Below, in pieces: positions 46,376 through 56,095 of a stretch of DNA of 64,000 bases (position 1 is the stretch's first letter; the number at the start of each line of letters is the position of its first letter). Made by a program: the position numbers and the translations under genes. The notes beneath the pieces were generated by a model, which saw only the letters and a list, made by a program, of their open reading frames with translations, had not been told where the DNA came from and did not search any database. This DNA is from Streptosporangium canum (GTDB lineage: Bacteria > Actinomycetota > Actinomycetes > Streptosporangiales > Streptosporangiaceae), in assembly GCF_900113865.1 (NCBI RefSeq), contig NZ_FOQY01000012.1, positions 186,001 to 250,000 on the forward strand. The letters are read 5' to 3'.

Positions 46376-46453
46376 CCGCTCCCCCCCGAGGCCTCGGCCG
46401 CCGACATGCCGCGGTTGAACCCCCCGCCGGCCGCCGTACGGCCCGCTCCCCCC
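46360..46453. repeat. 27-bp direct repeat between rnj and ftsK
   Basis: Two exact 27-bp copies starting CCGGCCGCCGTACGGCCCGC lie at 46360-46386 and 46427-46453. The first overlaps the right arm of the rnj terminator. The rest of this gap holds the ftsK promoter. Confidence 0.8.
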
Positions 46454-46572
46454 GGCGTCGGCGCGCCGGTCGCGCGGCGATGATTGATCCGCCGTACGCG
46501 TTCGGGTACGGTTCGCGCCGCTCCCGGCGAGCCTCCGCGCGATCCACCATCCGTCTCGTTAGCCTCACTAGC

Positions 46573-49095
46573 ATGGCCACCCGTACGTCTAAAGGCGCCT
46601 CAGGCAAGACCCCTGCCAAGGGGTCCTCTGGCCGGTCCGGGTCCCCCTCGCCCCGCAGGGCTCCCGCCAGGCGGGGGGCCGCCCCGCGGGCGAAGACCAA
46701 GACCACGGCCCAGGCCCGCAGGCCCGTCACGCCGAACCAGGACCCGATCGGCTGGGTCTTCACCATGATCGGCAAATTGTTCATGGGGATGTGGATGCTG
46801 CTCGCGGGCGGCATCGGCAGCGCGGCGCGGGCCCTCGGCCAGAACGCGCGGGAGCTGGATCCGGTGCACCGCCGCGACGGGCTCGGCCTGGCGGTGTTCT
46901 CCGGGGCGATCGTGCTGGCCGCGATGACCTGGCGGGAGAGCACGGGCACGGTCTCCGCGGTGGTCAACGCCGTCATGCACGGCGTCTTCGGCTCGCTGGC
47001 CTGGCTGATCCCGATCCTGCTGGCGCTGCTGGCCTGGCGGCTGCTGCGCCACCCGGACCAGAACGCCGACACCGGCCGGATGATCATCGGGTGGTCGGCT
47101 CTCACCGTCGGCGTCCTCGGCGTCGTGCACGTCGTGCACGACACGCCGTACCCGTCGGGCGGCGCATCCGACGGGATGGACAAGGTGTCGGCCGCCGGCG
47201 GCATGATCGGCTTTGTCGTCTCGGCGCCTCCGGCGAGCATCCTGCCCGCCTTCGTCACCATCCCGCTGCTGCTGATCCTGTCCGGCTTCGGCATCCTGGT
47301 GATCACCGCCACGCCGGTGCACCGGATCCCGGAGCGGCTGGCGGAGATCAAGCACATGCTCTTCAACAGGGACCTCCCGGCCAAGCCCCGCGAGCCCAGG
47401 AAGCGGCCCTCGCGCAAGAAGCCGGACGAGGGACCGGAGGTCGGCGACCACATCAAGCCGTACGACACCCCGGTCGTCACCGAGTCGCAGAACAAGCAGG
47501 GCGCCGAGCACTCCCCGGAGATCGTGCCGGGGCCGGCGGACGAGGAGGAGTCCGCGGTCCCCAGGGCCGATCCGCCAGAGCCGACTCCGGCGCCGCGCAA
47601 GGTGGAGCAGCTCGTGCTCTCCTCGCAGGCCGGCCCCTACACCCTGCCGGACTCGCAGCTCCTGCGCCCGGGCAGCGCGCCCAAGCCGCAGACGAAGGCC
47701 AACACGGTCGTGGTCAACGCGCTGACCAGCGTGCTGGAGCAGTTCACCATCGACGCCCAGGTGATCGGGTTCACCCGCGGGCCGACGGTGACGCGCTACG
47801 AGATCGAGCTCGGCCCGGCCGTCAAGGTCGAGAAGGTCACCGCGCTCACCAAGAACATCGCCTACGCGGTCAAGTCGGCCGACGTCCGGATCCTGAGCCC
47901 GATCCCCGGCAAGTCGGCCATCGGCGTGGAGATCCCCAACACCGACAAGGACCTCGTGTCGCTGGGCGACATCCTGCGCTCCCAGGTGGCCCAGGCCGAC
48001 CAGCACCCGATGATCGTCGGCCTCGGCAAGGACGTCGAGGGCCGCACGATCGTGGCCAACCTGGCCAAGATGCCGCACCTGCTCATCGCGGGCGCCACCG
48101 GCGCCGGCAAGTCGGTCTGCGTCAACGGCCTCATCTCCTCGATCCTGATGCGCGCCACCCCGGACGAGGTCCGCATGGTGCTCGTCGACCCCAAGCGGGT
48201 CGAGCTGAGCGTCTACGAGGGCATCCCGCACCTCATCACGCCGATCATCACCAACCCCAAGAAGGCCGCCGAGGCGCTGGAGTGGGTGGTGGGCGAGATG
48301 GACCGCCGCTACGACGACCTGGCCGCCAGCGGGTTCCGGCACGTCGACGACTTCAACAAGGCCGTGCGGGCGGGCAAGCTGGTGCCGCCGCCGGGCAGCG
48401 AGCGGGTCTACCAGCCCTACCCCTACCTGCTGGTGATCGTGGACGAGCTCGCCGACCTGATGATGGTCGCCCCCCGCGACGTCGAGGACTCCATCGTCCG
48501 CATCACCCAGCTCGCCCGTGCGGCGGGCATCCACCTGGTGATCGCCACCCAGCGCCCGTCGGTGGACGTCGTCACCGGCCTGATCAAGGCCAACGTGCCC
48601 TCCCGCCTCGCGTTCGCCACCTCCAGCCTCGCCGACAGCCGGGTCATCCTGGACCAGCCGGGCGCCGAGAAGCTGGTCGGCCAGGGTGACGCCCTGTTCC
48701 TGCCGATGGGCGCCAGCAAGCCCATGCGGCTGCAGAACGCCTTCGTCTCCGAGAAGGAGATCAACGAGGTCGTCGCCCACTGCAAGACCCAGATGCAGGT
48801 CGAGTACCGCGACGACGTGGCCGCCGCCGCGACCGCCAAGAAGGAGATCGACGAGGACATCGGCGACGACCTCGACCTGCTGATCCAGGCGGCCGAGCTG
48901 ATCGTGACCACCCAGTTCGGCTCGACCTCGATGCTCCAGCGCAAGCTGCGGGTCGGTTTCGCCAAGGCGGGTCGCCTGATGGACCTGCTGGAGAGCAGGA
49001 ACGTGGTCGGGCCGAGCGAGGGGTCGAAGGCCCGGGAGGTGATCGTCAAGCCGGACGAGCTCGCGGGCCTGCTGGCTGACCTGCGCGGAGAATGA
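46573..49095 (+). CDS. ftsK: DNA translocase FtsK/SpoIIIE
   Basis: FtsK pumps chromosomal DNA through the closing septum; in mycelial actinomycetes it acts mainly at sporulation septa. The 840 residues comprise a basic Ser/Thr-rich N-terminus, four hydrophobic helices (about 55-260), a charged linker, the alpha/beta motor domain with Walker A GATGAGKSVCVNG near residue 510 and Walker B LLVIVDELADLM near 620, and a C-terminal winged gamma domain that reads polar DNA sequences (TTQFGSTSMLQRKLRVGFAK). ATG 46573 follows a TAGCCT -10 box by seven bases and lacks a ribosome site, so it is probably leaderless. Confidence 0.96.
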   Translation: MATRTSKGASGKTPAKGSSGRSGSPSPRRAPARRGAAPRAKTKTTAQARRPVTPNQDPIGWVFTMIGKLFMGMWMLLAGGIGSAARALGQNARELDPVHRRDGLGLAVFSGAIVLAAMTWRESTGTVSAVVNAVMHGVFGSLAWLIPILLALLAWRLLRHPDQNADTGRMIIGWSALTVGVLGVVHVVHDTPYPSGGASDGMDKVSAAGGMIGFVVSAPPASILPAFVTIPLLLILSGFGILVITATPVHRIPERLAEIKHMLFNRDLPAKPREPRKRPSRKKPDEGPEVGDHIKPYDTPVVTESQNKQGAEHSPEIVPGPADEEESAVPRADPPEPTPAPRKVEQLVLSSQAGPYTLPDSQLLRPGSAPKPQTKANTVVVNALTSVLEQFTIDAQVIGFTRGPTVTRYEIELGPAVKVEKVTALTKNIAYAVKSADVRILSPIPGKSAIGVEIPNTDKDLVSLGDILRSQVAQADQHPMIVGLGKDVEGRTIVANLAKMPHLLIAGATGAGKSVCVNGLISSILMRATPDEVRMVLVDPKRVELSVYEGIPHLITPIITNPKKAAEALEWVVGEMDRRYDDLAASGFRHVDDFNKAVRAGKLVPPPGSERVYQPYPYLLVIVDELADLMMVAPRDVEDSIVRITQLARAAGIHLVIATQRPSVDVVTGLIKANVPSRLAFATSSLADSRVILDQPGAEKLVGQGDALFLPMGASKPMRLQNAFVSEKEINEVVAHCKTQMQVEYRDDVAAAATAKKEIDEDIGDDLDLLIQAAELIVTTQFGSTSMLQRKLRVGFAKAGRLMDLLESRNVVGPSEGSKAREVIVKPDELAGLLADLRGE

Positions 49096-49175
49096 CCCCC
49101 CGCCGTACGAGCCCCGTTCGATTACTGGTTGAATAGGGTTCACTACGCAGCGTCGGGGGCTTGGGGGCGTGCGCT

Positions 49176-49934
49176 ATGAGCATTGGCAGCGATCTGGCAG
49201 AGGCGCGTCGGGCGGCGGGTCTGACCGTCGGGCAGTTGAGCGCGCGCACGCGCGTTCGTGAGGCGCTGATCCACGCGATCGAGCGGGATGACTTCTCCCA
49301 GTGCGGGGGAGACTTCTACGCGCGGGGACACATCCGTAACATCTCCAAGGTCGTCGGGCTGGACCCGGAGACCATGGTGCACAAGTACGACGAGTCGCAC
49401 GGGGGTGTGCCGCTGCCGGTGCGGGCGGCCAGCGTGTTCCAGGCGGACAAGCCGATCAAGATCCGGGAGAGTCGTTCGCCCAACTGGACGACCGCGATGG
49501 CGGTCGCGCTGGCCATCGTCGTGGTGTTCGGCGTGGTGAAGATGATGGGCGGCGGGGACACGCCCACCGCGGACGTCCGCCCGGCCTCGGTGCCGGCGGT
49601 GCCGCCGGCGGCCTCGCCGGCCGGCACGCCGAACCCGTCGCGCCACGCGGCGGCGCCGGCGACCGGCAAGCGGGGCGACCTGGTCGTCTTCCAGGTCAAG
49701 GCGAAGCGCTCGTCCTGGCTCGACGTGACGGAAACGGGAGGCCGAAAACTCTTCTCCGGCATGCTGGAGGCGGGTAAAACCTCCGTCTGGAAGGCGAAGA
49801 AGGGGGTGAAGGTCACCTTCGGCGACGGGGGAGCCTTCCTGCTGCAGGTGAACGGCAAGAATCTCGGGACCCCCGGTCCCTCGGGACAGGTCCTCAACCG
49901 CTCCTACGGGGCCTCCGCGCCCCAGCCGGGTTAG
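49176..49934 (+). CDS. RodZ-like helix-turn-helix membrane protein
   Basis: This 252-residue protein has a cytoplasmic Cro/CI-type helix-turn-helix (residues 3-70, EARRAAGLTVGQLSARTRVR), one membrane segment (about 107-126), a Pro/Ala-rich linker and an extracellular beta domain (DUF4115-like, from 168). This is the RodZ layout, which anchors the cytoskeleton or morphogenesis complexes. Such genes follow ftsK in actinobacteria. ATG 49176 was chosen; a start five codons earlier is possible. A GGGGGC stretch eight bases before it may serve as ribosome site. Confidence 0.87.
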   Translation: MSIGSDLAEARRAAGLTVGQLSARTRVREALIHAIERDDFSQCGGDFYARGHIRNISKVVGLDPETMVHKYDESHGGVPLPVRAASVFQADKPIKIRESRSPNWTTAMAVALAIVVVFGVVKMMGGGDTPTADVRPASVPAVPPAASPAGTPNPSRHAAAPATGKRGDLVVFQVKAKRSSWLDVTETGGRKLFSGMLEAGKTSVWKAKKGVKVTFGDGGAFLLQVNGKNLGTPGPSGQVLNRSYGASAPQPG

Positions 49935-50003
49935 TCCCGCGGCGAGCTTGTGACGGGGGAGGTGCATCGGTAGTGGCCAACTCCCGATACCGTAGTGTTC
50001 ACC

Positions 50004-51413
50004 ATGTCATCCCGCCGAACCGCATCGCTGATCACACTGGGCTGCGCGCGCAACGAGGTCGACTCCGAGGAGCTCGCCGCGCGTCTTGAGGCTGCCGGTT
50101 GGCAGGTGGGCGACGACGACCCCGATGTCATCGTCGTCAACACCTGCGGCTTCATCGACTCAGCGAAAAAGGACTCCATCGACACGCTGCTCGCCGCGGC
50201 CGACTCCGGGGCCAAGGTGGTCGCCGCGGGCTGTATGGCCGAGCGCTACGGCGACCAGCTCGCCGACGCGCTGCCCGAGGCGGCGGCCGTCATCTCCTTC
50301 GACGACTACACCCAGATCGGCACGCGTCTGGACGACGTGCTGGAGGGCAAGCCGCTCGTCCCGCACAGTCCCCGTGACCGCAGGACCCTGCTGCCCATCT
50401 CGCCGGTCGAGCGTGCCGCCGCCCCCAAGACCAACATCCCCGGCCACGGGGAGCTGCCCGACGGACTGGCTCCGGCCAGCGGCCCCCGGCCGCTGCGCAA
50501 GCGCCTGGGCGACGGGCCGGTGGCCTCGCTGAAGCTGGCCTCCGGCTGTGACCGGCGCTGCACGTTCTGCGCCATCCCGGCCTTCCGTGGCGCCTATGTC
50601 TCGCGCAGTCCCGAGGAGCTCGTCAGCGAGGCCGCGTGGCTGGCCGGGCAGGGCGTCAAGGAGCTCGTGCTGGTCAGCGAGAACTCCACCTCCTACGGCA
50701 AGGACCTCGGCGACCTGCGGGCACTGGAGAAGCTGCTGCCCTCCCTGGCCGCGACCGAGGGCATCGAGCGGGTGCGGGTCAGCTACCTGCAGCCCGCCGA
50801 GCTCCGTCCGGGCCTGCTGGAGATGATCGCCTCGACCGAGAGCGTGGCCCCCTACTTCGACCTCTCCTTCCAGCACGCCAGCGGCTCGGTGCTGCGCCGG
50901 ATGCGCCGCTTCGGCGACCCCCGGCGCTTCCTCGACCTGCTGGAGAGCGTCCGGGCGACCGCTCCGGAGGCGGGCGTGCGCTCCAACTTCATCGTGGGCT
51001 TCCCCGGCGAGACCGAGGAGGAGTTCGCCGAGCTGACGGCTTTCCTCCAGGAGGCCAGGCTCGATGTGATCGGCGTCTTCGGCTACTCCGACGAGGACGG
51101 CACCGAGGCGGCCGCGCTCCCCGGGAAGCTGGACCAGGAGACCGTCGACGCCCGGGTGGCCGCGCTCACCGAGCTGGCCGAGGAGCTCATGGCCCAGCGG
51201 GCCGAGGAGCGGATCGGCACGGAGGTGGACGTCCTCATCGAGGAGGATCTCGGCGACGGCGGCTACGAAGGCCGTGCGGCCCACCAGGGGCCGGAGGTCG
51301 ACGGTTCCGTGACGGTCCAGGGCATCGGCCTGGTCCCCGGCCAGATCGTCCGGGCCGTCGTGGTCGACTCCGAAGGGGTCGACCTGATCGCCCGAATCAA
51401 GGCAGCCTCGTGA
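50004..51413 (+). CDS. rimO: Ribosomal protein S12 methylthiotransferase
   Basis: RimO is a radical-SAM enzyme that methylthiolates the conserved aspartate of ribosomal protein S12. The 469 residues show the N-terminal MTTase domain with its three cysteines ([28 protein letters not shown]), the radical-SAM motif [18 protein letters not shown] near residue 178, and a C-terminal TRAM domain. A TAGTGT -10 box five bases before ATG 50004 and no ribosome site suggest a leaderless message. The next gene, pgsA, follows after 25 bases with its own start context. Confidence 0.96.
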   Translation: MSSRRTASLITLGCARNEVDSEELAARLEAAGWQVGDDDPDVIVVNTCGFIDSAKKDSIDTLLAAADSGAKVVAAGCMAERYGDQLADALPEAAAVISFDDYTQIGTRLDDVLEGKPLVPHSPRDRRTLLPISPVERAAAPKTNIPGHGELPDGLAPASGPRPLRKRLGDGPVASLKLASGCDRRCTFCAIPAFRGAYVSRSPEELVSEAAWLAGQGVKELVLVSENSTSYGKDLGDLRALEKLLPSLAATEGIERVRVSYLQPAELRPGLLEMIASTESVAPYFDLSFQHASGSVLRRMRRFGDPRRFLDLLESVRATAPEAGVRSNFIVGFPGETEEEFAELTAFLQEARLDVIGVFGYSDEDGTEAAALPGKLDQETVDARVAALTELAEELMAQRAEERIGTEVDVLIEEDLGDGGYEGRAAHQGPEVDGSVTVQGIGLVPGQIVRAVVVDSEGVDLIARIKAAS

Positions 51414-51438
51414 ACGCGCCGCCGGGCCGGGAGAGCGT

Positions 51439-52044
51439 ATGACCAACACGCCAGAGACCGGCACCGATCCGACCGCGGCAGCCACGCGCCCCAAGGTGAG
51501 CGTATGGAACATCGCCAACGTCGTCACGGTGATACGGCTGGCGATGGTTCCGTTCTTCGCGTTCTGCCTCTTCCTGCCGGGTTCCGGCTGGCGCGTCACC
51601 GCGTTGGTGGTCTTCCTGGTGGCCTCGCTCACCGACCTGCTCGACGGGGAGCTGGCCCGCCGCTACGGCCTGGTCACCGACTTCGGGAAGATCGCCGACC
51701 CGATCGCCGACAAGGCCCTGATCGGTGCCGCGCTGATCAGCCTCTCGGCCCTGGACGAGCTGACCTGGTGGGTCACCATCGTGATCCTCGGCAGGGAGCT
51801 GGGAGTCACCGTCCTGCGCTTCGCGGTCATCAGGCACGGTGTCATACCGGCCAGCTACGGCGGCAAGGTGAAGACCGTCCTGCAGATCGCGGCGATCGTC
51901 TCCTACATGTGGCCGGGGGTGCCCGAGCCGATCCGCTGGACCGTCATGGGGGCGGCGGTCGTCGTGACGGTGGGCACCGGGCTCGACTACGTGATCCGCG
52001 CGGTCAAACTGCGGCAGGTGGCGAAGCGGGCGCGGGCCCGATGA
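51439..52044 (+). CDS. pgsA: CDP-diacylglycerol-glycerol-3-phosphate 3-phosphatidyltransferase
   Basis: PgsA makes phosphatidylglycerol phosphate in the membrane, the precursor of phosphatidylglycerol and cardiolipin. The 201 residues carry the CDP-alcohol phosphotransferase signature LLDGELARRYGLVTDFGKIA followed by DPIAD, matching DG-x2-AR-x8-G-x3-D-x3-D, and about five hydrophobic segments. The first 25 residues are polar. Its stop overlaps the cinA start (ATGA). The order pgsA-cinA-clgR is the same as in mycobacteria and corynebacteria. Confidence 0.95.
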   Translation: MTNTPETGTDPTAAATRPKVSVWNIANVVTVIRLAMVPFFAFCLFLPGSGWRVTALVVFLVASLTDLLDGELARRYGLVTDFGKIADPIADKALIGAALISLSALDELTWWVTIVILGRELGVTVLRFAVIRHGVIPASYGGKVKTVLQIAAIVSYMWPGVPEPIRWTVMGAAVVVTVGTGLDYVIRAVKLRQVAKRARAR

Positions 52045-52544
52045 GTCACCGTCTGCTCGCCGCCACCCACGTGCTCTCGCTGCTCGTCCGCAAGGGCGAG
52101 ACGGTGGCGGTGGCGGAGTCGCTGACGGCGGGGCTGATCGGCGCCGCGCTCACCGGTCCCGCCGGCGCGTCGGCGGCTTTCGTGGGCGGGGTCATCTCTT
52201 ATGCCACCGAGGTCAAGGAACGCCTGCTGGGGGTCCCCGCCGAGCTGCTGGAACGCGAGGGGGCCGTGCACCCGCAGGTCGCCGCGGCGATGGCGAGCGG
52301 TGTGCGCCGGCTCACCGGTTCCACCTACGGTCTGGCCGCCACCGGGGTGGCCGGCCCCGATCCGCAGGACGGCAAACCGGTCGGCACCGTGCACCTGGCC
52401 GTTAGCGGGCCCGATGGGCGGGTATGGCACCGGGATCTCCGGCTTGACGGCTCACGTGAGGAAATTCGCCAATCGACGGTGAATGAGGCTGTGGATCTGC
52501 TGCAAGGTGTGCTGGAGGCGAACTTGGGGGAACATTCCGGGTGA
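52041..52544 (+). CDS. cinA: CinA family protein (nicotinamide-nucleotide amidase, PncC type)
   Basis: This 167-residue protein is the short CinA form that consists of the C-terminal amidase domain only. Motifs are VAVAESLTAGLIGAAL near residue 22, GGVISYATEVKERLLGV near 48, and GLAATGVAGPDPQDGKPVGT near 97. The enzyme deamidates nicotinamide mononucleotide for NAD recycling. It overlaps pgsA by four bases and is translationally coupled. clgR follows after about 200 bases and has its own promoter region. Confidence 0.93.
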   Translation: MSHRLLAATHVLSLLVRKGETVAVAESLTAGLIGAALTGPAGASAAFVGGVISYATEVKERLLGVPAELLEREGAVHPQVAAAMASGVRRLTGSTYGLAATGVAGPDPQDGKPVGTVHLAVSGPDGRVWHRDLRLDGSREEIRQSTVNEAVDLLQGVLEANLGEHSG

Positions 52545-52751
52545 TTACCGCGTTACGTCCCCAGCGAACATGCTCACCACGGTCTGCCGCGGTGTTGGTG
52601 GATACAGGTACGGTGGAGATGTGAGTGAGGTAAAGGTCAAGCGATGATGACGGCGAGGAGTATGTACCAAGGGTCGCGTTCGAAGAACGGGCGGCACGAA
52701 CCGATCGCGCGGAGTGTCGCGAAGACGCCCGCGCCGGGGAGGGAGCGACAG

Positions 52752-53111
52752 ATGGTCCTGCTGCGTCAGCTGCTCGGTGACGTGTTGCGGCGGCTGCGGG
52801 TGCGGCAGAGCCGCACCTTGCGTGAGGTGTCCACACTGGCCCGTGTCTCCCTCGGATACCTGTCCGAGGTGGAACGTGGTCAGAAGGAAGCCTCTTCTGA
52901 GCTACTCGCGTCAATCTGCGGCGCCCTCGGGGTGCCGCTTTCACAGGTGCTCCGTGAGGTCTCCGACCAGTTCGCGCTGGCCGAGCTCCAGCACGCCCCG
53001 GTGCTTGCCGGCGATGTCCCCGAACGGGAGCGTCTGCCGATCGCCGAGACCGTGCCCGGTTCCCTCCCGGAATCCGTCTTTCCCGAGGTCAACGACATGG
53101 TCGCCGCTTAG
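52752..53111 (+). CDS. clgR: Clp gene regulator ClgR
   Basis: ClgR activates clp protease genes and related stress genes. The 119 residues hold a Cro/CI helix-turn-helix; [20 protein letters not shown] followed by [11 protein letters not shown] is almost diagnostic. The protein ends in two alanines (NDMVAA), as do ClgR/PopR proteins, in which such an end marks the protein for ClpP degradation. The start at ATG 52752 follows the AGGGAG near 52740 and matches known ClgR starts; an in-frame ATG at 52644 would add 36 residues, so regulation from two starts is possible. It is convergent with nei; the stop codons overlap. Confidence 0.9.
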   Translation: MVLLRQLLGDVLRRLRVRQSRTLREVSTLARVSLGYLSEVERGQKEASSELLASICGALGVPLSQVLREVSDQFALAELQHAPVLAGDVPERERLPIAETVPGSLPESVFPEVNDMVAA

Positions 53112-53899
53112 CCGGTCGGTTCTCCCGGCTGGCAGTGACGGCACCAGAAGATCAGCCGTTCCTGCGGCTGTGCCCCCATCTCTCCGCGACTGATCCGACG
53201 TCCGCAGCGCAGGCAAGGTCTTCCTGCCCTGCCGTAGACCCACGTGCCCCGGCCCGCGCGGGCATCGCCCGTCGTCACGCGCCGTTCCCGCTCTCTGTTG
53301 GCGTGCAGTAACCGCTGCGCGAGCGCGACGATCCTGCCCACATCCCCGATCGTCCCCACCGGCCGCCACGGCGAGACCCCCGCGAGGAAAAGCGTCTCGG
53401 CCCGATAGACGGTGCCGATCCCCGCCAGGTTGCGCTGGTCGAGCAGCGCCTCTCCGATGGTCAGCCCGGGGTCCCCCGCCAGCCGCCGTACGGCCTCCGC
53501 CGGATCCCAGTCCGGTCCCAGCAGGTCGGGTCCGAGATGCCCGACGAGCCGATCCTCCTCAGCGGTCCTCACCAGGTCGACCACGCCGAGCCGTACTCCC
53601 ACCGCCTGCCATTCGGCGTTGGCCAGCACCAGGCGGACCACGTCGCCCGGGGGCGGCCTGCGGCCGGCGGGCGAGATCTGCCAGCTCCCCTCCATGCGCA
53701 GATGGGTGTGGACGGTCAGGCCGCCGTCGACCCGGGTGAGCAGGTGTTTCCCGCGTGAGACGGTCTCCAGCACGGCACGGCCGGTGAGATCGGCCGTGGC
53801 GTGGCGTGGCACGCGGAAGTCGGAACGCGTCAGGATCCGGCCGTCGAGTGCCTGGCCGAGCCGTCTGGCGGTGCGGTAGACGACGTCGCCCTCGGGCAC
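53108..53899 (-). CDS. nei: Endonuclease VIII-like DNA glycosylase (Fpg/Nei family)
   Basis: This 263-residue enzyme excises oxidised bases. It begins with the required PEGD after the start Met (catalytic Pro2, Glu3), has a conserved lysine in [11 protein letters not shown] near residue 53, a helix-two-turn-helix ([19 protein letters not shown]), and a C-terminal zinc finger (CLRCGRRI and CRHCQ). GTG 53899 was chosen because the catalytic Pro must follow the start. It lies ten bases after the Rrf2 gene and may be co-transcribed with it. Confidence 0.94.
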   Translation of the reverse strand: MPEGDVVYRTARRLGQALDGRILTRSDFRVPRHATADLTGRAVLETVSRGKHLLTRVDGGLTVHTHLRMEGSWQISPAGRRPPPGDVVRLVLANAEWQAVGVRLGVVDLVRTAEEDRLVGHLGPDLLGPDWDPAEAVRRLAGDPGLTIGEALLDQRNLAGIGTVYRAETLFLAGVSPWRPVGTIGDVGRIVALAQRLLHANRERERRVTTGDARAGRGTWVYGRAGRPCLRCGRRISRGEMGAQPQERLIFWCRHCQPGEPTG

Positions 53900-53909
53900 G
53901 GGAGCCCGC

Positions 53910-54359
53910 TCAGTCCCAGGCGGCGGGGTCGGCGGCGAGCTGACGGACCCGCTCGGGAAGCGCGCCGGTGGCCACGCTGTCAAGCGTGACCTCCTCCAGG
54001 ATCGCCCGCTCGCTGGCCCGCAACGCGATCCAGACCTGCTGCAACGACTCGGCGGGGCCCCGGTAGTCGACATGCTCGGGCCGCTCGCCCCGCACGTTGG
54101 CCAGCGGGCCGTCCACGGCGCGGATCACGTCGGCCAAGGTGATCTCAGCGGCCGGCCGGGCCAGCACGTAACCGCCCTCGGGGCCACGCTGGCCGCGGAC
54201 CAGACCCGCCCGGCGCATCTGCAGGAGGATGTTCTCCAGATACTTGGGCGGCATCTCCTGCTCTTTGGCCAGCTCACCCACGGTGGTTGGTCCCTCGCCG
54301 GCGGCGGCGAGTTCGGCGGCGGCACGCAGGGCATAGTCGACACGAGCGGATAGACGCAT
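53910..54359 (-). CDS. Rrf2 family regulator without cluster cysteines
   Basis: This 149-residue protein has the Rrf2 winged helix (MRLSARVDYALRAAAELAAA and MPPKYLENILLQMRRAGLV). The loop where IscR and NsrR have three cysteines contains none (VRGERPEHVDYRGPAE), so an Fe-S cluster of the normal type cannot form. It may belong to the CymR-like or cysteine-free branch. nei follows it on the same strand after ten bases. The upstream DNA is AT-rich, with GATAATC near the start. Confidence 0.88.
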   Translation of the reverse strand: MRLSARVDYALRAAAELAAAGEGPTTVGELAKEQEMPPKYLENILLQMRRAGLVRGQRGPEGGYVLARPAAEITLADVIRAVDGPLANVRGERPEHVDYRGPAESLQQVWIALRASERAILEEVTLDSVATGALPERVRQLAADPAAWD

Positions 54360-54397
54360 GTAATCGATTATCCCGCCTGCTATTGACTGCTTATGCG

Positions 54398-56071
54398 CTA
54401 GGTCGGGAAAGAATCGCGTCGACGTCCGTCACCCTCGGTCACCACGGGGCCGTCCAGCCAGGTGTCGCCGGGCGCGGGCCGGTGCACGACGTAGTGGTGG
54501 GGCGTCATGGCGGAGGTGCGGCCCGGCAGCAGGGCGAGGCAGGCGGCATGGATCTCCTCGGGGGTTCCCGAGGTGACGTGACAGATCAGGCGCCCGTCGG
54601 CGCCGTGGACAACGCGGTGCGGCCGCCCGCCGACGGCCTCGCCGACCAGCCGGCCGACCGCGTCGAGGCTCACCCAGCAGGAGTCAGTGTGGACCCAGCC
54701 GGGTCCGTGGCCGGCGGGCGCGACCCCGGAGACGGCCGGGATCTCCGCCGCGGGGATCACCCGGTCCCCGGCCTCGATCAGCAGCCTGACGAGCCCGGTC
54801 CCGAAACCCTCCGCCTCCTGGCGGGACATCACCCGTGGATCGATCCAGAACGTCAGGTCCACCTCGTCCTCCAGCCGGTTGGCCCAGAGCGCGAGATGCG
54901 CGGGGAGCGAGGCCTCGGGCAGCCAGTCGCACTCGACGTCGGCGGCGGGCGGGGGCTCCCGGTCGGCGACGGTGACGCCGCTCATGTCGTTGAAGACGCA
55001 GTCGCGTGCGAAGTTCACCCCCCGCTCGGCGTTGACGCTCTCGATGACCTCCCAGAGGGCGGTGGAGTCGAAGCGGCTGTGCTGGTATCCGGCCAGGGAG
55101 GCGCCGCGGAAGCGCCGGACCGCCTCGTCGAAGGTGGGGACGTCGAGGTCGGCGGCCATCAGCGCGTCCTGGGCCAGCGGCCCCACGTAGTCGCGCAGCT
55201 CGGGACGGACCCGGTTGCTCGACAGCGAGGCGATCACGCAGGTCCGCTGGGTGTTCCGCAGGCCGATCAGCATGCCCAGCGCGGCGAGCGTCACCACCGA
55301 TCGGCTTGCCCCGGTACGGCTCGCGACGGCGCCCAGCGCCTCGCCGGCCACGGCGGAGCGGACCCTGAGCCGTGGGCGGATCGCGTCGGCGTCGGCCACC
55401 TCGTCGATCGCGAACATGGACTGCGGCACGCGCCTGAGCTGGGTCTCCCAGTGGCGCAGCGCCGCCTCGGTGCGGCGCCGGGCGAGCGGGGCGCCCTCGG
55501 CGACGGCCAGTTCGAGCGGCTGCGTGGGGCACGGAGCGGGTACGGCGTCGCCCCGGATCAGGCGTTCCCACTCACGCATGACGGTGGCCAGGCCGATCGC
55601 GTCCACCGAGGTGTGGGGGAGGACGAAGACCGCCCGGCGCGGCACGTCCCGGTCGGTGATCACGGCGACCCGGATGGGGAGTTCGGCCTCCACGTCGAAC
55701 CGGACGCCCTGCATCCGCAGGCCGACCTCCTCGGCGAGCCCGTCCAGGGCGCGCTCGGCGGCCTCCGGCCCGGCGCCGTCCGTCGTGGCGCCGTGCACCT
55801 CGATGGGGAACGCCCCCGCCCCGGGCACATGCTGGACGCCGGAGCGGATCGTGGCCCGGAGGCTCTCGTGCCGGGAGAGCAGCCGTCCGACCGCCTCGGT
55901 GACGGAGGCGAAGGTCGTTCCCGCCGGAAGGCGTTTGGTGACGCGGAAGTTCATGTGGAGCGGCGGGTCGCGGAGCACGCAACGCGCCATGTTGGCCTGA
56001 CCCATCGTGACGGGCCCGTTCCGGGTCGGCCGTCCCGCGTAGTCGGCTGCGATCCTGATGATGGTGTCCAT
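54398..56071 (-). CDS. Stand-alone condensation-domain-like protein
   Basis: This protein of about 557 residues resembles NRPS condensation or acyltransferase domains of the chloramphenicol-acetyltransferase fold. The HHxxxDG active-site motif reads LPHTSVDAIG near residue 165: the second His and the Asp remain, the first His is Pro. A DFDEAVRRFR-type latch region is also seen. The last 110 residues (from about 445) form an extra domain I do not recognise. ATG 56071 was chosen; GTG 56095 is possible. No carrier or adenylation domain is attached. It may make an ester or amide in a lipid or natural product, but this is inferred. Confidence 0.7.
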   Translation of the reverse strand: MDTIIRIAADYAGRPTRNGPVTMGQANMARCVLRDPPLHMNFRVTKRLPAGTTFASVTEAVGRLLSRHESLRATIRSGVQHVPGAGAFPIEVHGATTDGAGPEAAERALDGLAEEVGLRMQGVRFDVEAELPIRVAVITDRDVPRRAVFVLPHTSVDAIGLATVMREWERLIRGDAVPAPCPTQPLELAVAEGAPLARRRTEAALRHWETQLRRVPQSMFAIDEVADADAIRPRLRVRSAVAGEALGAVASRTGASRSVVTLAALGMLIGLRNTQRTCVIASLSSNRVRPELRDYVGPLAQDALMAADLDVPTFDEAVRRFRGASLAGYQHSRFDSTALWEVIESVNAERGVNFARDCVFNDMSGVTVADREPPPAADVECDWLPEASLPAHLALWANRLEDEVDLTFWIDPRVMSRQEAEGFGTGLVRLLIEAGDRVIPAAEIPAVSGVAPAGHGPGWVHTDSCWVSLDAVGRLVGEAVGGRPHRVVHGADGRLICHVTSGTPEEIHAACLALLPGRTSAMTPHHYVVHRPAPGDTWLDGPVVTEGDGRRRDSFPT

Positions 56072-56095
56072 GTCGAGACCTGCCTCGCCACCCAC

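Noticed and set aside
44134-46407. 757-codon minus-strand frame opposite rnj
   Set aside because: It is antisense to RNase J, with no protein-like features.
46600-49143. 847-codon minus-strand open frame opposite ftsK
   Set aside because: ftsK is certain on the other strand; the antisense frame has no domain.
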